From NCBI RefSeq assembly GCF_029167625.1, contig NZ_CP119145.1:3038001-3102000 (forward strand): a DNA stretch of 64,000 bases, written 5' to 3'. The notes beneath the pieces were generated by a model. That model was not told the origin of the DNA and made no database searches. It was given only the letters and a program-made list of their open reading frames with translations. Origin of the DNA: Streptomyces sp. AM 4-1-1. Lineage in GTDB: Bacteria > Actinomycetota > Actinomycetes > Streptomycetales > Streptomycetaceae. Positions 41,670 through 50,476 of the stretch are shown here, piece after piece (positions within the stretch are counted from its first letter, which is position 1; every line of letters begins with the position of its first letter). The translations under genes and the position numbers were made by a program.

Positions 41670-42010
41670 TGGCCGCGAAGCTCGACTACCACTGGCACTT
41701 GCGCAAGGTCATGGCCGACCGAGGGCTCTTCTCCACCACCGACCTCATCCCGCTGCTGGACAAGCGGGGCATCACCCTTTCGTCCAGCCAGGTCTACCGG
41801 CTCGTCGTCGAGCGCCCCGAGCGGCTCAGCCTGAAGATCCTCATGGCCCTGCTCGACATCCTCGACTGCACCATGGACGACCTCATCGAGCCGACCGCCG
41901 CGGCGGGTGCCGAAACCACTACCCGCACAAAGAAGGCTGTCGGTGCCGAGGCAGGTGTCGGTGACCTGCGACCCAAGCGAGCCCGCATCCGCGGTTTCGA
42001 GCGGCCGTGA
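41669..42010 (+). CDS. Small XRE/Cro-type HTH protein
   Basis: 113 aa. The HTH segment (TTDLIPLLDKRGITLSSSQV, then YRLVVERPERLSLKILMALL) resembles Cro/CI-type regulators that often pair with recombinases. A basic tail of about 40 residues follows. The start codon overlaps the recombinase stop, and the next recombinase-like frame opens inside its 3' end. It probably is a DNA-binding accessory or repressor for the trio. Confidence 0.75.
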   Translation: MAAKLDYHWHLRKVMADRGLFSTTDLIPLLDKRGITLSSSQVYRLVVERPERLSLKILMALLDILDCTMDDLIEPTAAAGAETTTRTKKAVGAEAGVGDLRPKRARIRGFERP

Positions 42011-44450
42011 CCGCACCGGGCACCCCGAGCGGGCCGTCTGCGACCCGATCGGGCTCATCGCGGACCTGGTCGCAGCCATCGAGCATCAGCTGGAACCGGA
42101 CCGGATCCGTGCCGTGGTCGCCGGCGTCGCGGGCGGACGCTCGAAGTCACGCCTCCTCGCGGCACATCTCACTGAGCATCCTCGCGTGCTGAACGACGGT
42201 CGCTCGCCGGCGCCCAAGGCCGTCGGCGACCTGCTCATCGCCCTGCGTGAGGCCGGGGCCCAGACGGTCTCGCCGCCGCGTTGCGCCGAATGCGGCACGC
42301 AGATACGAACGCTCCAGCGCCGCGGCCAGGACTGGTACTGCTGGACCTGCGGACAGCCACAGCCCGAGCCGTGTGCTGCCTGCGGAAACACCCGCCGGGT
42401 CACTTCACGCGACCGGACCGGGCAGCCACGATGCGCCAAGTGCCCGGACGACGACGGACGCGACCCCATCGCAGTGATCGGCGCCCTGATCGCTGAACTG
42501 GATCCGCAGGCCGAACGGGAGACGGTCTCCGACGCGGTCCGTCGATCGGCGCCTCGCCCTTCCTACCAGCGGAAAATTGCCTGGGCCCTGGAAGCCCACC
42601 CCGCTCTGCTGACCGGCGACGGTCACCTCGCACCCCACCGCGCGATCCTCAAGCTGATCGACCTGCTGCACGAGGCCGGCATCGCCGGGATCGTCCGGCC
42701 GTCCTGCCCCGGCTGCCACAGAGTCGTACGCATCGACAAGCCTCTGGACGGAAAGCGGGTCTGCCGCATGTGCATCTCCCACTCCCGCATCGAGGAGTGC
42801 TCGGGATGCGGAGCCCGCCGAGAGCCCGCCACCCGCGACGACCAAGGCCGGCCAGTGTGTCCGAACTGCCTGGTCAGCGCCCCGGCGAACCTGGAGACCT
42901 GCATCAACTGCGGCCGACGAAGGGTCGTGAACACCCGCACACCGGACGGCCCGCTCTGCCAAAGCTGCCCCTCCCTGCCCACCGCGACTTGCAGTATCTG
43001 CGACGCGGAGAAACCCTGCGGCACCTCCCGCACTACGGGTCGGCCATGGTGCCTGGACTGCCAGCGTCACTCCGCGCCGTGCTCAGCCTGCGACAGCGTC
43101 GCGGCGGTCGTCTCCGGCACTCTCGACCAGCCCCTTTGCGCGGACTGCACCGTCTCTGAGGTCTGGCACACCTGCCCTACCTGCAGCGATCCCGACTACC
43201 CGCACCCCGGCCAGTGCGCTCGTTGTCTCATCAACCGACGCCTCAACGAGCTCCTGGGCCCTCCGTCCGATGCCCTCCACCCCGGTCTCCAAGCCCTGCG
43301 GAACAACATCGCCACCACCGAGCACCCACTCACCGCCAATCGGTGGCTGAACAAGCCGTCCGTGTCTCCGGTCCTGGCCGACCTCGCGGCCGGCAGACGA
43401 GCCCTGACTCACGAGGCCCTCGACGAGCTGCCCGACAGCCCGCCCCTCGCCCACCTCCGCCAAGTCCTCGTCGGCGTCGGTGCCCTGCCCGAGCGGGACG
43501 AGTACATGGTCCGCCTCGAACGTTTCCTCACCGGCCTTCTCGCAGCACAGCAAGACCCCGAACAGCGCAAAGTCCTTCACCAGTACGCGATATGGCACCT
43601 GGTCCGTCGACTACGCCGACGCAGCAACGGCCGCCCCCTGACCCCGCAGCAGTTCGCATCAACGCGTCAACGCACCCACGCGGCCGTCGCCTTCCTTACC
43701 TGGCTTCAGGCTCACGACCTCGCCCTGGATACCTGCCGACAGGCCGACCTCGACGAGTGGCTTACCGACGACTCCGCGACCTACCGCCACACAGCCGGGC
43801 ACTTCGTCCGCTGGGCTCGCACCAACAAGCTCACCACCGTCCACGTCCCCGCAATCCGCTGGAACGGCCCCACCCAGCCACTCGATGACGAGCACCGGTG
43901 GAACGTCGCACGCCGACTCCTGCACGACGACACCCTCAAGCCCGAAGACCGCCTCGCAGGACTGCTTCTCCTCCTCTACGCACAAGGGCCATCGGCGATC
44001 CACCGACTGACCATCGAGGACGTCGAGGTCGGCGCTCAGGCAGTACGTCTCCACCTCGGCGATGCACCCGTCCAACTGCCCGAGCCCGTCGCCGCACTGG
44101 CCCGCACTGTCGCCGCGAACCGCAAGGGTCACGCGACCATCGGCGCCCTGGCTCCCTCACCCTGGCTCTTCCCCGGTGGCCAGCCCGGACGCCCGATCAG
44201 CACCACACAGCTGACCCAGCGGCTGACCCAGCTCGGGATCCGGCCCAATCAGGCCCGCAGCACCGCACTCTTCCAGCTCGCCACCGAGATCCCCGCCGCG
44301 ATCCTCGCCCGCACCCTGGGCATCCACACCGACGTCGCCGTCGCCTGGCAACGGCTCTCCGCGGGCGACTGGGCCACCTACGCAGCCGAGGTCGCCCGCC
44401 GCGCTTCACCGCAACAACAGCCGGTCCACGAACAAGGAACAAAATCATGA
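41907..44450 (+). CDS. Large recombinase-like protein with eight zinc ribbons
   Basis: Up to 847 aa. The start is uncertain (GTG 41907 or a later in-frame GTG), since it overlaps the HTH gene. Residues ~120-440 hold about eight pairs of CxxC motifs (CAECG, CAACG, CPGC, CSGCG, CINCG, CSICD, CSACD, CPTC with their partners), a tandem zinc-ribbon array. The C-terminal ~330 residues have a tyrosine-recombinase outline (QQFASTRQRTHAAVAFLTWL core domain). The catalytic set looks degraded: the first Arg region reads GPSAIHRLTIEDV, and HxxR is replaced by NQARSTALF. It probably acts as a structural or targeting partner of the first recombinase. Confidence 0.72.
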   Translation: MPKPLPAQRRLSVPRQVSVTCDPSEPASAVSSGRDRTGHPERAVCDPIGLIADLVAAIEHQLEPDRIRAVVAGVAGGRSKSRLLAAHLTEHPRVLNDGRSPAPKAVGDLLIALREAGAQTVSPPRCAECGTQIRTLQRRGQDWYCWTCGQPQPEPCAACGNTRRVTSRDRTGQPRCAKCPDDDGRDPIAVIGALIAELDPQAERETVSDAVRRSAPRPSYQRKIAWALEAHPALLTGDGHLAPHRAILKLIDLLHEAGIAGIVRPSCPGCHRVVRIDKPLDGKRVCRMCISHSRIEECSGCGARREPATRDDQGRPVCPNCLVSAPANLETCINCGRRRVVNTRTPDGPLCQSCPSLPTATCSICDAEKPCGTSRTTGRPWCLDCQRHSAPCSACDSVAAVVSGTLDQPLCADCTVSEVWHTCPTCSDPDYPHPGQCARCLINRRLNELLGPPSDALHPGLQALRNNIATTEHPLTANRWLNKPSVSPVLADLAAGRRALTHEALDELPDSPPLAHLRQVLVGVGALPERDEYMVRLERFLTGLLAAQQDPEQRKVLHQYAIWHLVRRLRRRSNGRPLTPQQFASTRQRTHAAVAFLTWLQAHDLALDTCRQADLDEWLTDDSATYRHTAGHFVRWARTNKLTTVHVPAIRWNGPTQPLDDEHRWNVARRLLHDDTLKPEDRLAGLLLLLYAQGPSAIHRLTIEDVEVGAQAVRLHLGDAPVQLPEPVAALARTVAANRKGHATIGALAPSPWLFPGGQPGRPISTTQLTQRLTQLGIRPNQARSTALFQLATEIPAAILARTLGIHTDVAVAWQRLSAGDWATYAAEVARRASPQQQPVHEQGTKS

Positions 44451-45175
44451 GATTCGACAACCACCGCGTCGTCATCACTGCTGCCGGGCGCGACTTCGGG
44501 CGAACTCTGGCCATCCGGCTCGCAGACCTTGGCGCCGAGGTCTTCCTGTCCGCACGCAGCCTCGCTGCCGCTGAGGGTGTCCGCGACGAGATCCGAGACC
44601 GAGGCCACCAGCGGGTCCACGCCTACGCCTGCAACCTGACGGATCCCGCCTCAATCCGCGACTTCGCTTCCAGCGTCACCCAGCACACCGACCGCGTCGA
44701 CATCCTGATCAACAACGGCTCGCGCTACCTCGAAGGGCCGGATCTCCAGGCAGCATCCGACGCCGATATCGTCGACACCATCGCATCCGGCGCCACGGGC
44801 ACGGTCCTGACCGTGAAGAACTTCCTCCCGCTCCTGCTCAACTCGGACAAGCCGGACGTCGTGACGATGGTCTCCGCCTGCGGAACGGCCGGACATCACC
44901 GCTCGGACGCACACGACGCCTTCTATGCAGCCAAGAGCGCACAGGCCGGGTTCACCGAGATCCTCTCCAAGCGCCTACGGCCCCAAGGTGTCCGGGTGAT
45001 ATCGCTCTACCCGCCCGACTTCGACAACGCCGACCCGCTCTCCGAGGAGTGGGAGACCACCCCGCGCGAGGCCAAGGATCCCCTCACCGGTCAGTCGCTC
45101 GTGGACTGCATCCTCTTCGCAGTCGCCCAGCCCCGCGACTGCTTCATCAAGGCGTTCCATTTCGAACAGGTCTGA
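44447..45175 (+). CDS. Short-chain dehydrogenase/reductase cargo with altered active site
   Basis: 242 aa from ATG 44447, overlapping the previous stop (ATGA). Rossmann fold with a modified nucleotide motif: ITAAGRDFGR in place of TGxxxGxG, with a basic residue favouring NADP. NNG and the Ser of MVSACG are present. At the catalytic YxxxK the sequence is FYAAK, which places Phe at the Tyr position (K minus 4) and a Tyr one residue later. The enzyme may be inactive as a reductase or use the shifted Tyr. Why an SDR travels with recombinases is unclear. Confidence 0.75.
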   Translation: MRFDNHRVVITAAGRDFGRTLAIRLADLGAEVFLSARSLAAAEGVRDEIRDRGHQRVHAYACNLTDPASIRDFASSVTQHTDRVDILINNGSRYLEGPDLQAASDADIVDTIASGATGTVLTVKNFLPLLLNSDKPDVVTMVSACGTAGHHRSDAHDAFYAAKSAQAGFTEILSKRLRPQGVRVISLYPPDFDNADPLSEEWETTPREAKDPLTGQSLVDCILFAVAQPRDCFIKAFHFEQV

Positions 45176-45250
45176 GCGCTCGCATACTCAAGGCTGACGT
45201 CGGCTCCCAGGCCGCACACCGGGGGCTCCGGATCAGAGGCATTCGGATAG

Positions 45251-45475
45251 TTCCAATACCCGACGTCACCATTAAGCGTCCTGCCCCGCGTCGGGAAGAG
45301 CGCCGCAGAGGCCACCGCCAAGCTGGTCCCCCTCCAGCGCAAGGCCGAGGCCGAGCAGGCTGCCCGCAAGGCCGCGAAGGCCGCCAAGAAGGCGAGGGCC
45401 AAGGCGAAGACGAGCGCGAACGCCCAGGCCAAGAGCAAGAAGAAGAGGACCAAGACCAGGCGGCCCGAGAAGTAG
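45251..45475 (+). pseudogene. int: Detached 3' end of the int gene
   Basis: In frame with the interrupted integrase, this reads SVLPRVGKSAAEATAKLVPL and then a Lys/Ala-rich tail to TAG at 45473. It is what normally follows the catalytic tyrosine in actinobacterial integrases of this kind. An upstream stop at 45248 and the lack of a start codon or ribosome binding site rule out independent expression. It lies 126 bp from the tRNA gene, where int should end in such elements. Confidence 0.75.
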
Positions 45476-45491
45476 TCCCCGGAGCCCCTCC

Positions 45492-45511
45492 GCTCACGCA
45501 CCGCTCACGCA
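45492..45511. repeat. Paired 9-bp repeats near attR (integrase arm-site candidates)
   Basis: GCTCACGCA at 45492-45500 and 45503-45511, 11 bp apart, the same pair and period as at 20973-20992 near attL. Confidence 0.6.
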
Positions 45512-45561
45512 AGCACTTCCACGGCGCCCATGTCGTGCGACCCGTCACGCCCCGAACATGA

Positions 45562-45598
45562 AAAACCCCAGGTCACGGGCTATGTGACCTGGGGTTTT
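45562..45598 (-). terminator. tRNA-Thr terminator carried by the element
   Basis: AAAACCCCAGGTCAC and GTGACCTGGGGTTTT form a perfect 15-bp stem with a 7-nt loop and a T-run, just downstream of the tRNA. It is homologous to the imperfect copy beside attL. Confidence 0.85.
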
Positions 45599-45601
45599 CG
45601 G

Positions 45602-45675
45602 AGCCCCCTATCGGATTCGAACCGATGACCTACGCATTACAAGTGCGTTGCTCTGGCCAGCTGAGCTAAGGAGGC
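45602..45675 (-). tRNA. tRNA-Thr (anticodon TGT)
   Basis: 74-nt cloverleaf on the minus strand. The acceptor stem GCCTCCT pairs with AGGGGGC (one G-T pair). The D-arm contains AGCTCAGCTGG. The anticodon stem ACGCA/TGCGT encloses loop CTTGTAA (anticodon at 45639-45641). The T-arm is ATCGG-TTCGAAT-CCGAT. The 3' CCA is not encoded. Its 3' end, 45601-45643, is the attR repeat, so the mature tRNA is part host and part element. Confidence 0.95.
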
Positions 45676-45786
45676 AGACCGGTAGCAGTGTAACCAACGC
45701 GGCCCGCCCCACCTGCCGGATTTTCGGGTGCCGTGGACTACTGACAGAACGGGCGGGGCCAGGTACCGTCACGGCAGGTTCACTCA

Positions 45787-45802
45787 AGTGGACCAGACCA
45801 CT
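45787..45802. promoter_or_regulatory. DasR-like (dre) operator upstream of msiK
   Basis: AGTGGACCAGACCACT matches the known 16-bp dre consensus AGTGGTCTAGACCACT at 14 of 16 positions and lies 52 bp before the msiK start. DasR control of msiK is known in Streptomyces. Confidence 0.75.
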
Positions 45803-45854
45803 CCCTTACTCGGATCGTCCGGCACGTTCCTGCCGGTGGAGGAGAAGAACCGTC

Positions 45855-46991
<1,137 letters not shown>

Positions 46992-47005
46992 TCGATCCCC
47001 TGACT

Positions 47006-47039
47006 GAACGGCCCCGCACTGACGAGTGCGGGGCCGTTC
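47006..47039 (+). terminator. msiK terminator
   Basis: GAACGGCCCCGCACT and AGTGCGGGGCCGTTC form a perfect 15-bp stem with loop GACG, 15 bp after the stop. Confidence 0.92.
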
Positions 47040-47369
47040 GCCATACCGGGGCCGGTTCTCGGTTCGCGATGGTTCGTGACAGATCGTGACGGTCCGCGGC
47101 GGGTCCCGGGAGGGTTCCCGGGGTTCTCGATCGGAGCCCGGGACCCAAGGGTCCGACGGCCCTCCGGCCACCCACCGCCCGTCCCCGTACCGCCCTCCCC
47201 CACATCCGGCAGCACGGCAGCAGCCGACACCCACACACCAGCACATTGAGCCTCATACCAGGCATTTCATACGCACTCGTCAACCCATATTCGAAAAGTC
47301 CCCTCGAACCATCCCCCTACCGAGTGACGTAATGTCGCCCTTTCCTCACTGCCCGCTACGCTCGCCTGC
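47040..47369. other. Intergenic region, 330 bp
   Basis: Lies between the msiK terminator and the next gene. Includes short repeats of GGTTCCCGGGG/GGGTCC type and a somewhat AT-richer stretch (about 47255-47335) that probably holds the promoter of the following gene. No gene seen. Confidence 0.45.
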
Positions 47370-47792
47370 GTGACCCACACCGCGCGCCGCATCGGCCGAT
47401 CCCTCGCCTTCGTACTGCCTGTCGTCATGGTGCTGTCCGGGACCCTCGCGGTCACCCGTGTGCCGTGGGCAGCGCACGACTCCGACTCCCAGTTCCTCAC
47501 CGCGTCCGCGTCCACCTCGACGGCCGTCTCCGAGACCACCGCACCGCCGACCCCGCAGGACGTCCTGCGCGACCGGCTGCTCGTGGAGCTCCGGGAGAAG
47601 GACCCGGGCGCCGCCCTGACCCACCTCCAGCGCTCCGTCGAGGAGCGTCCCTCGCTCGCCCGGCACTGCATGGCGATCGCGAAGGCCCTGGGCAAGGCCG
47701 CTGTGGAGCAGTACGGTCCGACGCGCGCCCACCGCTTCTCCCGCCCGGTGTGCGACACGTCGTTCGCCTCGGGTGTCGCGCAGTTCGCCTGA
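47370..47792 (+). CDS. Small exported hypothetical protein
   Basis: 140 aa from GTG 47370. The N-terminal basic segment and hydrophobic helix (SLAFVLPVVMVLSGTLAVTR) look like a signal anchor. After a Thr/Ser-rich spacer, the C-terminal ~90 residues (QDVLRDRLLVELREKDPGAA, later ARHCMAIAKALGKAAVEQYG) are helical with two Cys. It has no recognised domain but has host-like codon use and a conserved look. It is probably extracytoplasmic and membrane-tethered. Confidence 0.65.
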   Translation: MTHTARRIGRSLAFVLPVVMVLSGTLAVTRVPWAAHDSDSQFLTASASTSTAVSETTAPPTPQDVLRDRLLVELREKDPGAALTHLQRSVEERPSLARHCMAIAKALGKAAVEQYGPTRAHRFSRPVCDTSFASGVAQFA

Positions 47793-47835
47793 CCGGCCCC
47801 CCGTATGCCCGGCGGCGCCGCATATCGTGCGTGCC

Positions 47836-48552
47836 ATGCATACGTATCCGACGCAGGCCGTCGTCCTGGCCGGTGGCCAGGGTTCTCGCCTGCGCCCGTA
47901 CACCGATGACCGTCCCAAGCCGATGGTCGAGATCCCGGGCACCGGGACCCCGATCATCGGCCATCAGCTTTCCTGGCTGGCCGCCGAGGGCGTCACCGAC
48001 GCCGTGGTCTCGTGCGGCCATCTTGCCGAGGTGCTGGAGGACTGGCTGGCCTCGGCCGATCTCCCGCTGCGCGTCTCCACCGTCGTGGAGCCCGAACCGC
48101 TGGGCCGTGGCGGTGGGCTGAAGTACGCCGCCGCCCGGCTGCCCGACTCCGAAGAGCCGTGGTACGCCACCAACGGGGACATCTGGACGCGCTTCTCACT
48201 GCGCGAGATGGCCGCCTTCCACGCCGAACGCGACGCCACCGCCACCCTGGCGCTGGCCCGCCCCCGCATCCCCTGGGGGGCGGTCGAGACGGACGCGTTC
48301 GGGCACATCACCGACTTCATCGAGTCGCCCCCTTCCCCGTATCTGATCAACGCGGGGGTGTACGTGTTCTCGCCCGCGTTCACGGCGCTGCTGCCGGACC
48401 GGGGCGACCATGAACGTACGACGTTCCCCGGCCTGGCCCGCAGCCGTCGGCTGGCCGGCTATCCGCTGCCGCACGGGGCCTACTGGCGGGCCATCGACAC
48501 CGCCAAGGACCTCACCGAGGCGGCGAAGGAGCTGGGCTCCCGGAGAGGCTGA
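47836..48552 (+). CDS. Sugar nucleotidyltransferase family protein
   Basis: 238 aa from ATG 47836. The GT-A-like pyrophosphorylase signature VVLAGGQGSRLRPYTDDRPK lies at residues 9-28, followed by PMVEI and later the metal-site NGDIW. It catalyses NTP + sugar-1-phosphate to NDP-sugar, but the sugar is not predictable. It lacks the C-terminal left-handed beta-helix of longer homologues. It stands alone and is convergent with the DoxX gene, with a hairpin between. Confidence 0.85.
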   Translation: MHTYPTQAVVLAGGQGSRLRPYTDDRPKPMVEIPGTGTPIIGHQLSWLAAEGVTDAVVSCGHLAEVLEDWLASADLPLRVSTVVEPEPLGRGGGLKYAAARLPDSEEPWYATNGDIWTRFSLREMAAFHAERDATATLALARPRIPWGAVETDAFGHITDFIESPPSPYLINAGVYVFSPAFTALLPDRGDHERTTFPGLARSRRLAGYPLPHGAYWRAIDTAKDLTEAAKELGSRRG

Positions 48553-48571
48553 CAGCCGCGTCAACAGCGGA

Positions 48572-48606
48572 AGGGGCGGTCACCCGGGTTCCGGACGACC
48601 GCCCCT
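48572..48606. terminator. Bidirectional hairpin between convergent genes
   Basis: AGGGGCGGTC and GACCGCCCCT form a 10-bp stem between the nucleotidyltransferase and the DoxX gene. Confidence 0.75.
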
Positions 48607-48623
48607 CCCTCTCTTCCTCGTGG

Positions 48624-50249
48624 TCAGCCGAGCAGGCCGCCGATCGGGTTCTGACCGCCGCCGGAGGTTCCGCCGTCGCCGCCACCGTCACCGCCGGTCG
48701 AGCCGCCGCCGTCCGAACCACCGGAGGACGAGGAGCCTCCGCCGTCCCCGTCGGAGCCCGAGGAGGACGGCCCCGAACTACCGGACGAGGACGCCGAAGG
48801 CCGGTGCGGGCTCGACTGGTGGGAGGGCTGCCGACCGGTGTTGTCGGACTCGCTGGACTCCCCGGCGCCCGACGTCCGGCCCGGCTCACGGACCGTGTCC
48901 GAGCTGGGCGTGGGCTGCTCGGCGGACGGCTTGGTGTCGGCGCTGCTGCGGGCCGGTTCGGGCGTGCGCCCCTCGGGCGAGCGGGAGGGGCCCTTGTCCC
49001 TGGACTCCTCGGGGAGCGGCGAGCCCGGCAGCTGGTTGGTCGGGTTGTCCGGGCCGGGCACGGTGACGACGCCGGAGGAGCGTACGGCTCCGCCGAGCAC
49101 CGAACCGATCAGCAGGGTCAGACCGACGACCACGGTGGCGACGACCGCACCGCGCCGCAGCACCCGTCGGCGCAGGTCCCAGATGCCCGAACGGGGACCC
49201 AGCTTGCGCCATGCCTCGCCCGCCAGACGGCCGTCGACCGAATAGACCGGGGCGCCCGCGATAATCAACGGGCTCCAGGCAGCGAGGTAGATGATGTCGG
49301 GCGCGTCGTACGCGGCGACCGTGCGCCAGCTGACGGTCACCAGCAGCGTCACCGAGAGGAGCGTGGCGAAGGAGGCCGCGACGCGCTGCCAGAGACCGAG
49401 GACGGTGAGCACACCGACGACGACCTGGAGGAACGCGACGGTGAGCCCGGCCCCGACGGGGTGCGAGAGCGCGAAGTCGCGCAGCGGCTCGGCGAGGGCC
49501 CACGGGTGCAGGGACGTCAGCCACTTGACCATGGAGCCGCGGTCGCCGCCGTCGAAGTAGACCGGGTCGCAGAGCTTGCCCATACCGGCGTAGATGGAGA
49601 TGAAGCCGAGGAAGACCCGCATCGGCAGGAGCACGACGCCGAGGTTCATCCGGCGGCCGGGGTAGTACGCGTGCCGGACGGCGTCCGAGCGCCGGACCCT
49701 CGCCTCCCGCTCCTCGTCCGTCTCGCCGTCGGGTCCGGTGTCGTCGGGGAACGCGCCGTCGACGGGACCGTCGTCGTACGCGCCCACGGCCCGCCGCATC
49801 GGCGGCAGCAGGGGCCCCGCACCGGACGGTCCCTGCTGCGGCGGTACGAGCACGACCGGGTTGGGCTGGGTGTCGTCGAAGCGCGGGATGAGCTGGGTGG
49901 CCCCGGCGTCCCGTCCGTCGTCGTGCCCGGCGCCGTACTCGTCGAGACGCGCCGCCGTGCTGTTCCGCACGGCCTGGAGGAGGCCGGTGGCCCCGGGATC
50001 GCCCGGCTCCGACCGGCCGCTCCACACCACCGGGGAGCGCCTGCGGGCCGGGGCCGCCGCCCCGGCGCCGCTCATGGCGGGAATCCTGGCCGCGGGCGCG
50101 ACACCGCGAAGCCGGGTGCGCTGGCCCGGGGCGAGCCGCACCCGGAAGCTGGCGTGGTTGACGATGACCTGCGCGGGGTCGCAGTCCACCTTGGTCATGC
50201 TCAGGGCGGGTTGTTCGTCGAACCGAGGCGTTCTGGTGTCCACACTCAT
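48624..50249 (-). CDS. DoxX-family membrane protein with long disordered tails
   Basis: 541 aa from ATG 50249. The first ~190 residues are hydrophilic and probably disordered. The middle (residues ~200-365) has the DoxX four-helix membrane domain, starting at NLGVVLLPMRVFLGFISIYA and GMGKLCDPVYF. One further helix (GAVVATVVVGLTLLIGSVLG) follows. The last ~130 residues are Ser/Gly/Pro-rich and probably extracytoplasmic. DoxX proteins are linked to membrane redox or thiol stress. The start is next to a short G+C-rich gap before rlmB. Confidence 0.82.
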   Translation of the reverse strand: MSVDTRTPRFDEQPALSMTKVDCDPAQVIVNHASFRVRLAPGQRTRLRGVAPAARIPAMSGAGAAAPARRRSPVVWSGRSEPGDPGATGLLQAVRNSTAARLDEYGAGHDDGRDAGATQLIPRFDDTQPNPVVLVPPQQGPSGAGPLLPPMRRAVGAYDDGPVDGAFPDDTGPDGETDEEREARVRRSDAVRHAYYPGRRMNLGVVLLPMRVFLGFISIYAGMGKLCDPVYFDGGDRGSMVKWLTSLHPWALAEPLRDFALSHPVGAGLTVAFLQVVVGVLTVLGLWQRVAASFATLLSVTLLVTVSWRTVAAYDAPDIIYLAAWSPLIIAGAPVYSVDGRLAGEAWRKLGPRSGIWDLRRRVLRRGAVVATVVVGLTLLIGSVLGGAVRSSGVVTVPGPDNPTNQLPGSPLPEESRDKGPSRSPEGRTPEPARSSADTKPSAEQPTPSSDTVREPGRTSGAGESSESDNTGRQPSHQSSPHRPSASSSGSSGPSSSGSDGDGGGSSSSGGSDGGGSTGGDGGGDGGTSGGGQNPIGGLLG

Positions 50250-50476
50250 CTAACCGAGTGACGTGACGTTAGGACACTGCCTTGACACGCCGGATGTGTC
50301 CGAGACCCGTCAACAGTGCGTATGAGGCGTCACCGGCACCCACTCCACGCCCCGCCGCACCCCCGCCGCACCCCGTCGGCGAAGCGATCCGCACCCGGGG
50401 CGCCCCACCGCCTGCCGCGGCGCCCCCGGGCCCACCCCGGTGACCCCGCCCCGGCCGAACACCCGCGCGCCGCCGC

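Larger units (their letters stand above)
40386..45263 (+). mobile_element. Nested recombinase-trio element inserted in int
   Basis: A unit of about 4.88 kb flanked by a 7-bp direct repeat, TACCCGA, at 40379-40385 and 45257-45263. The repeat starts with the codon of the integrase catalytic tyrosine and is in the same reading frame on both sides. It encodes a tyrosine recombinase, a small HTH protein, a large zinc-ribbon recombinase-like protein and an SDR in one coupled operon. The organisation recalls Tn554-like or recombinase-in-trio elements. The exact ends are uncertain by about 12 bp. Confidence 0.65.
20812..45643. mobile_element. Integrative mobilizable element in tRNA-Thr(TGT)
   Basis: About 24.8 kb bounded by 43-bp att repeats. 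It carries xis, int, a relaxase gene, mobC, a DUF2637 gene and a DUF3631 ATPase gene. I see no FtsK/TraB-type translocase, so it should need a helper for conjugation. Paired GCTCACGCA repeats lie inside both ends. The left 5 kb has clearly lower G+C and different codon use from the host. A second mobile element is inserted in its integrase gene. Confidence 0.85.

Noticed and set aside
45049..45561. Lys/Glu/Gln-rich open frame on the plus strand near attR
   Set aside because: It overlaps the SDR gene end and is in a different frame from the recognisable integrase tail at 45251-45475.
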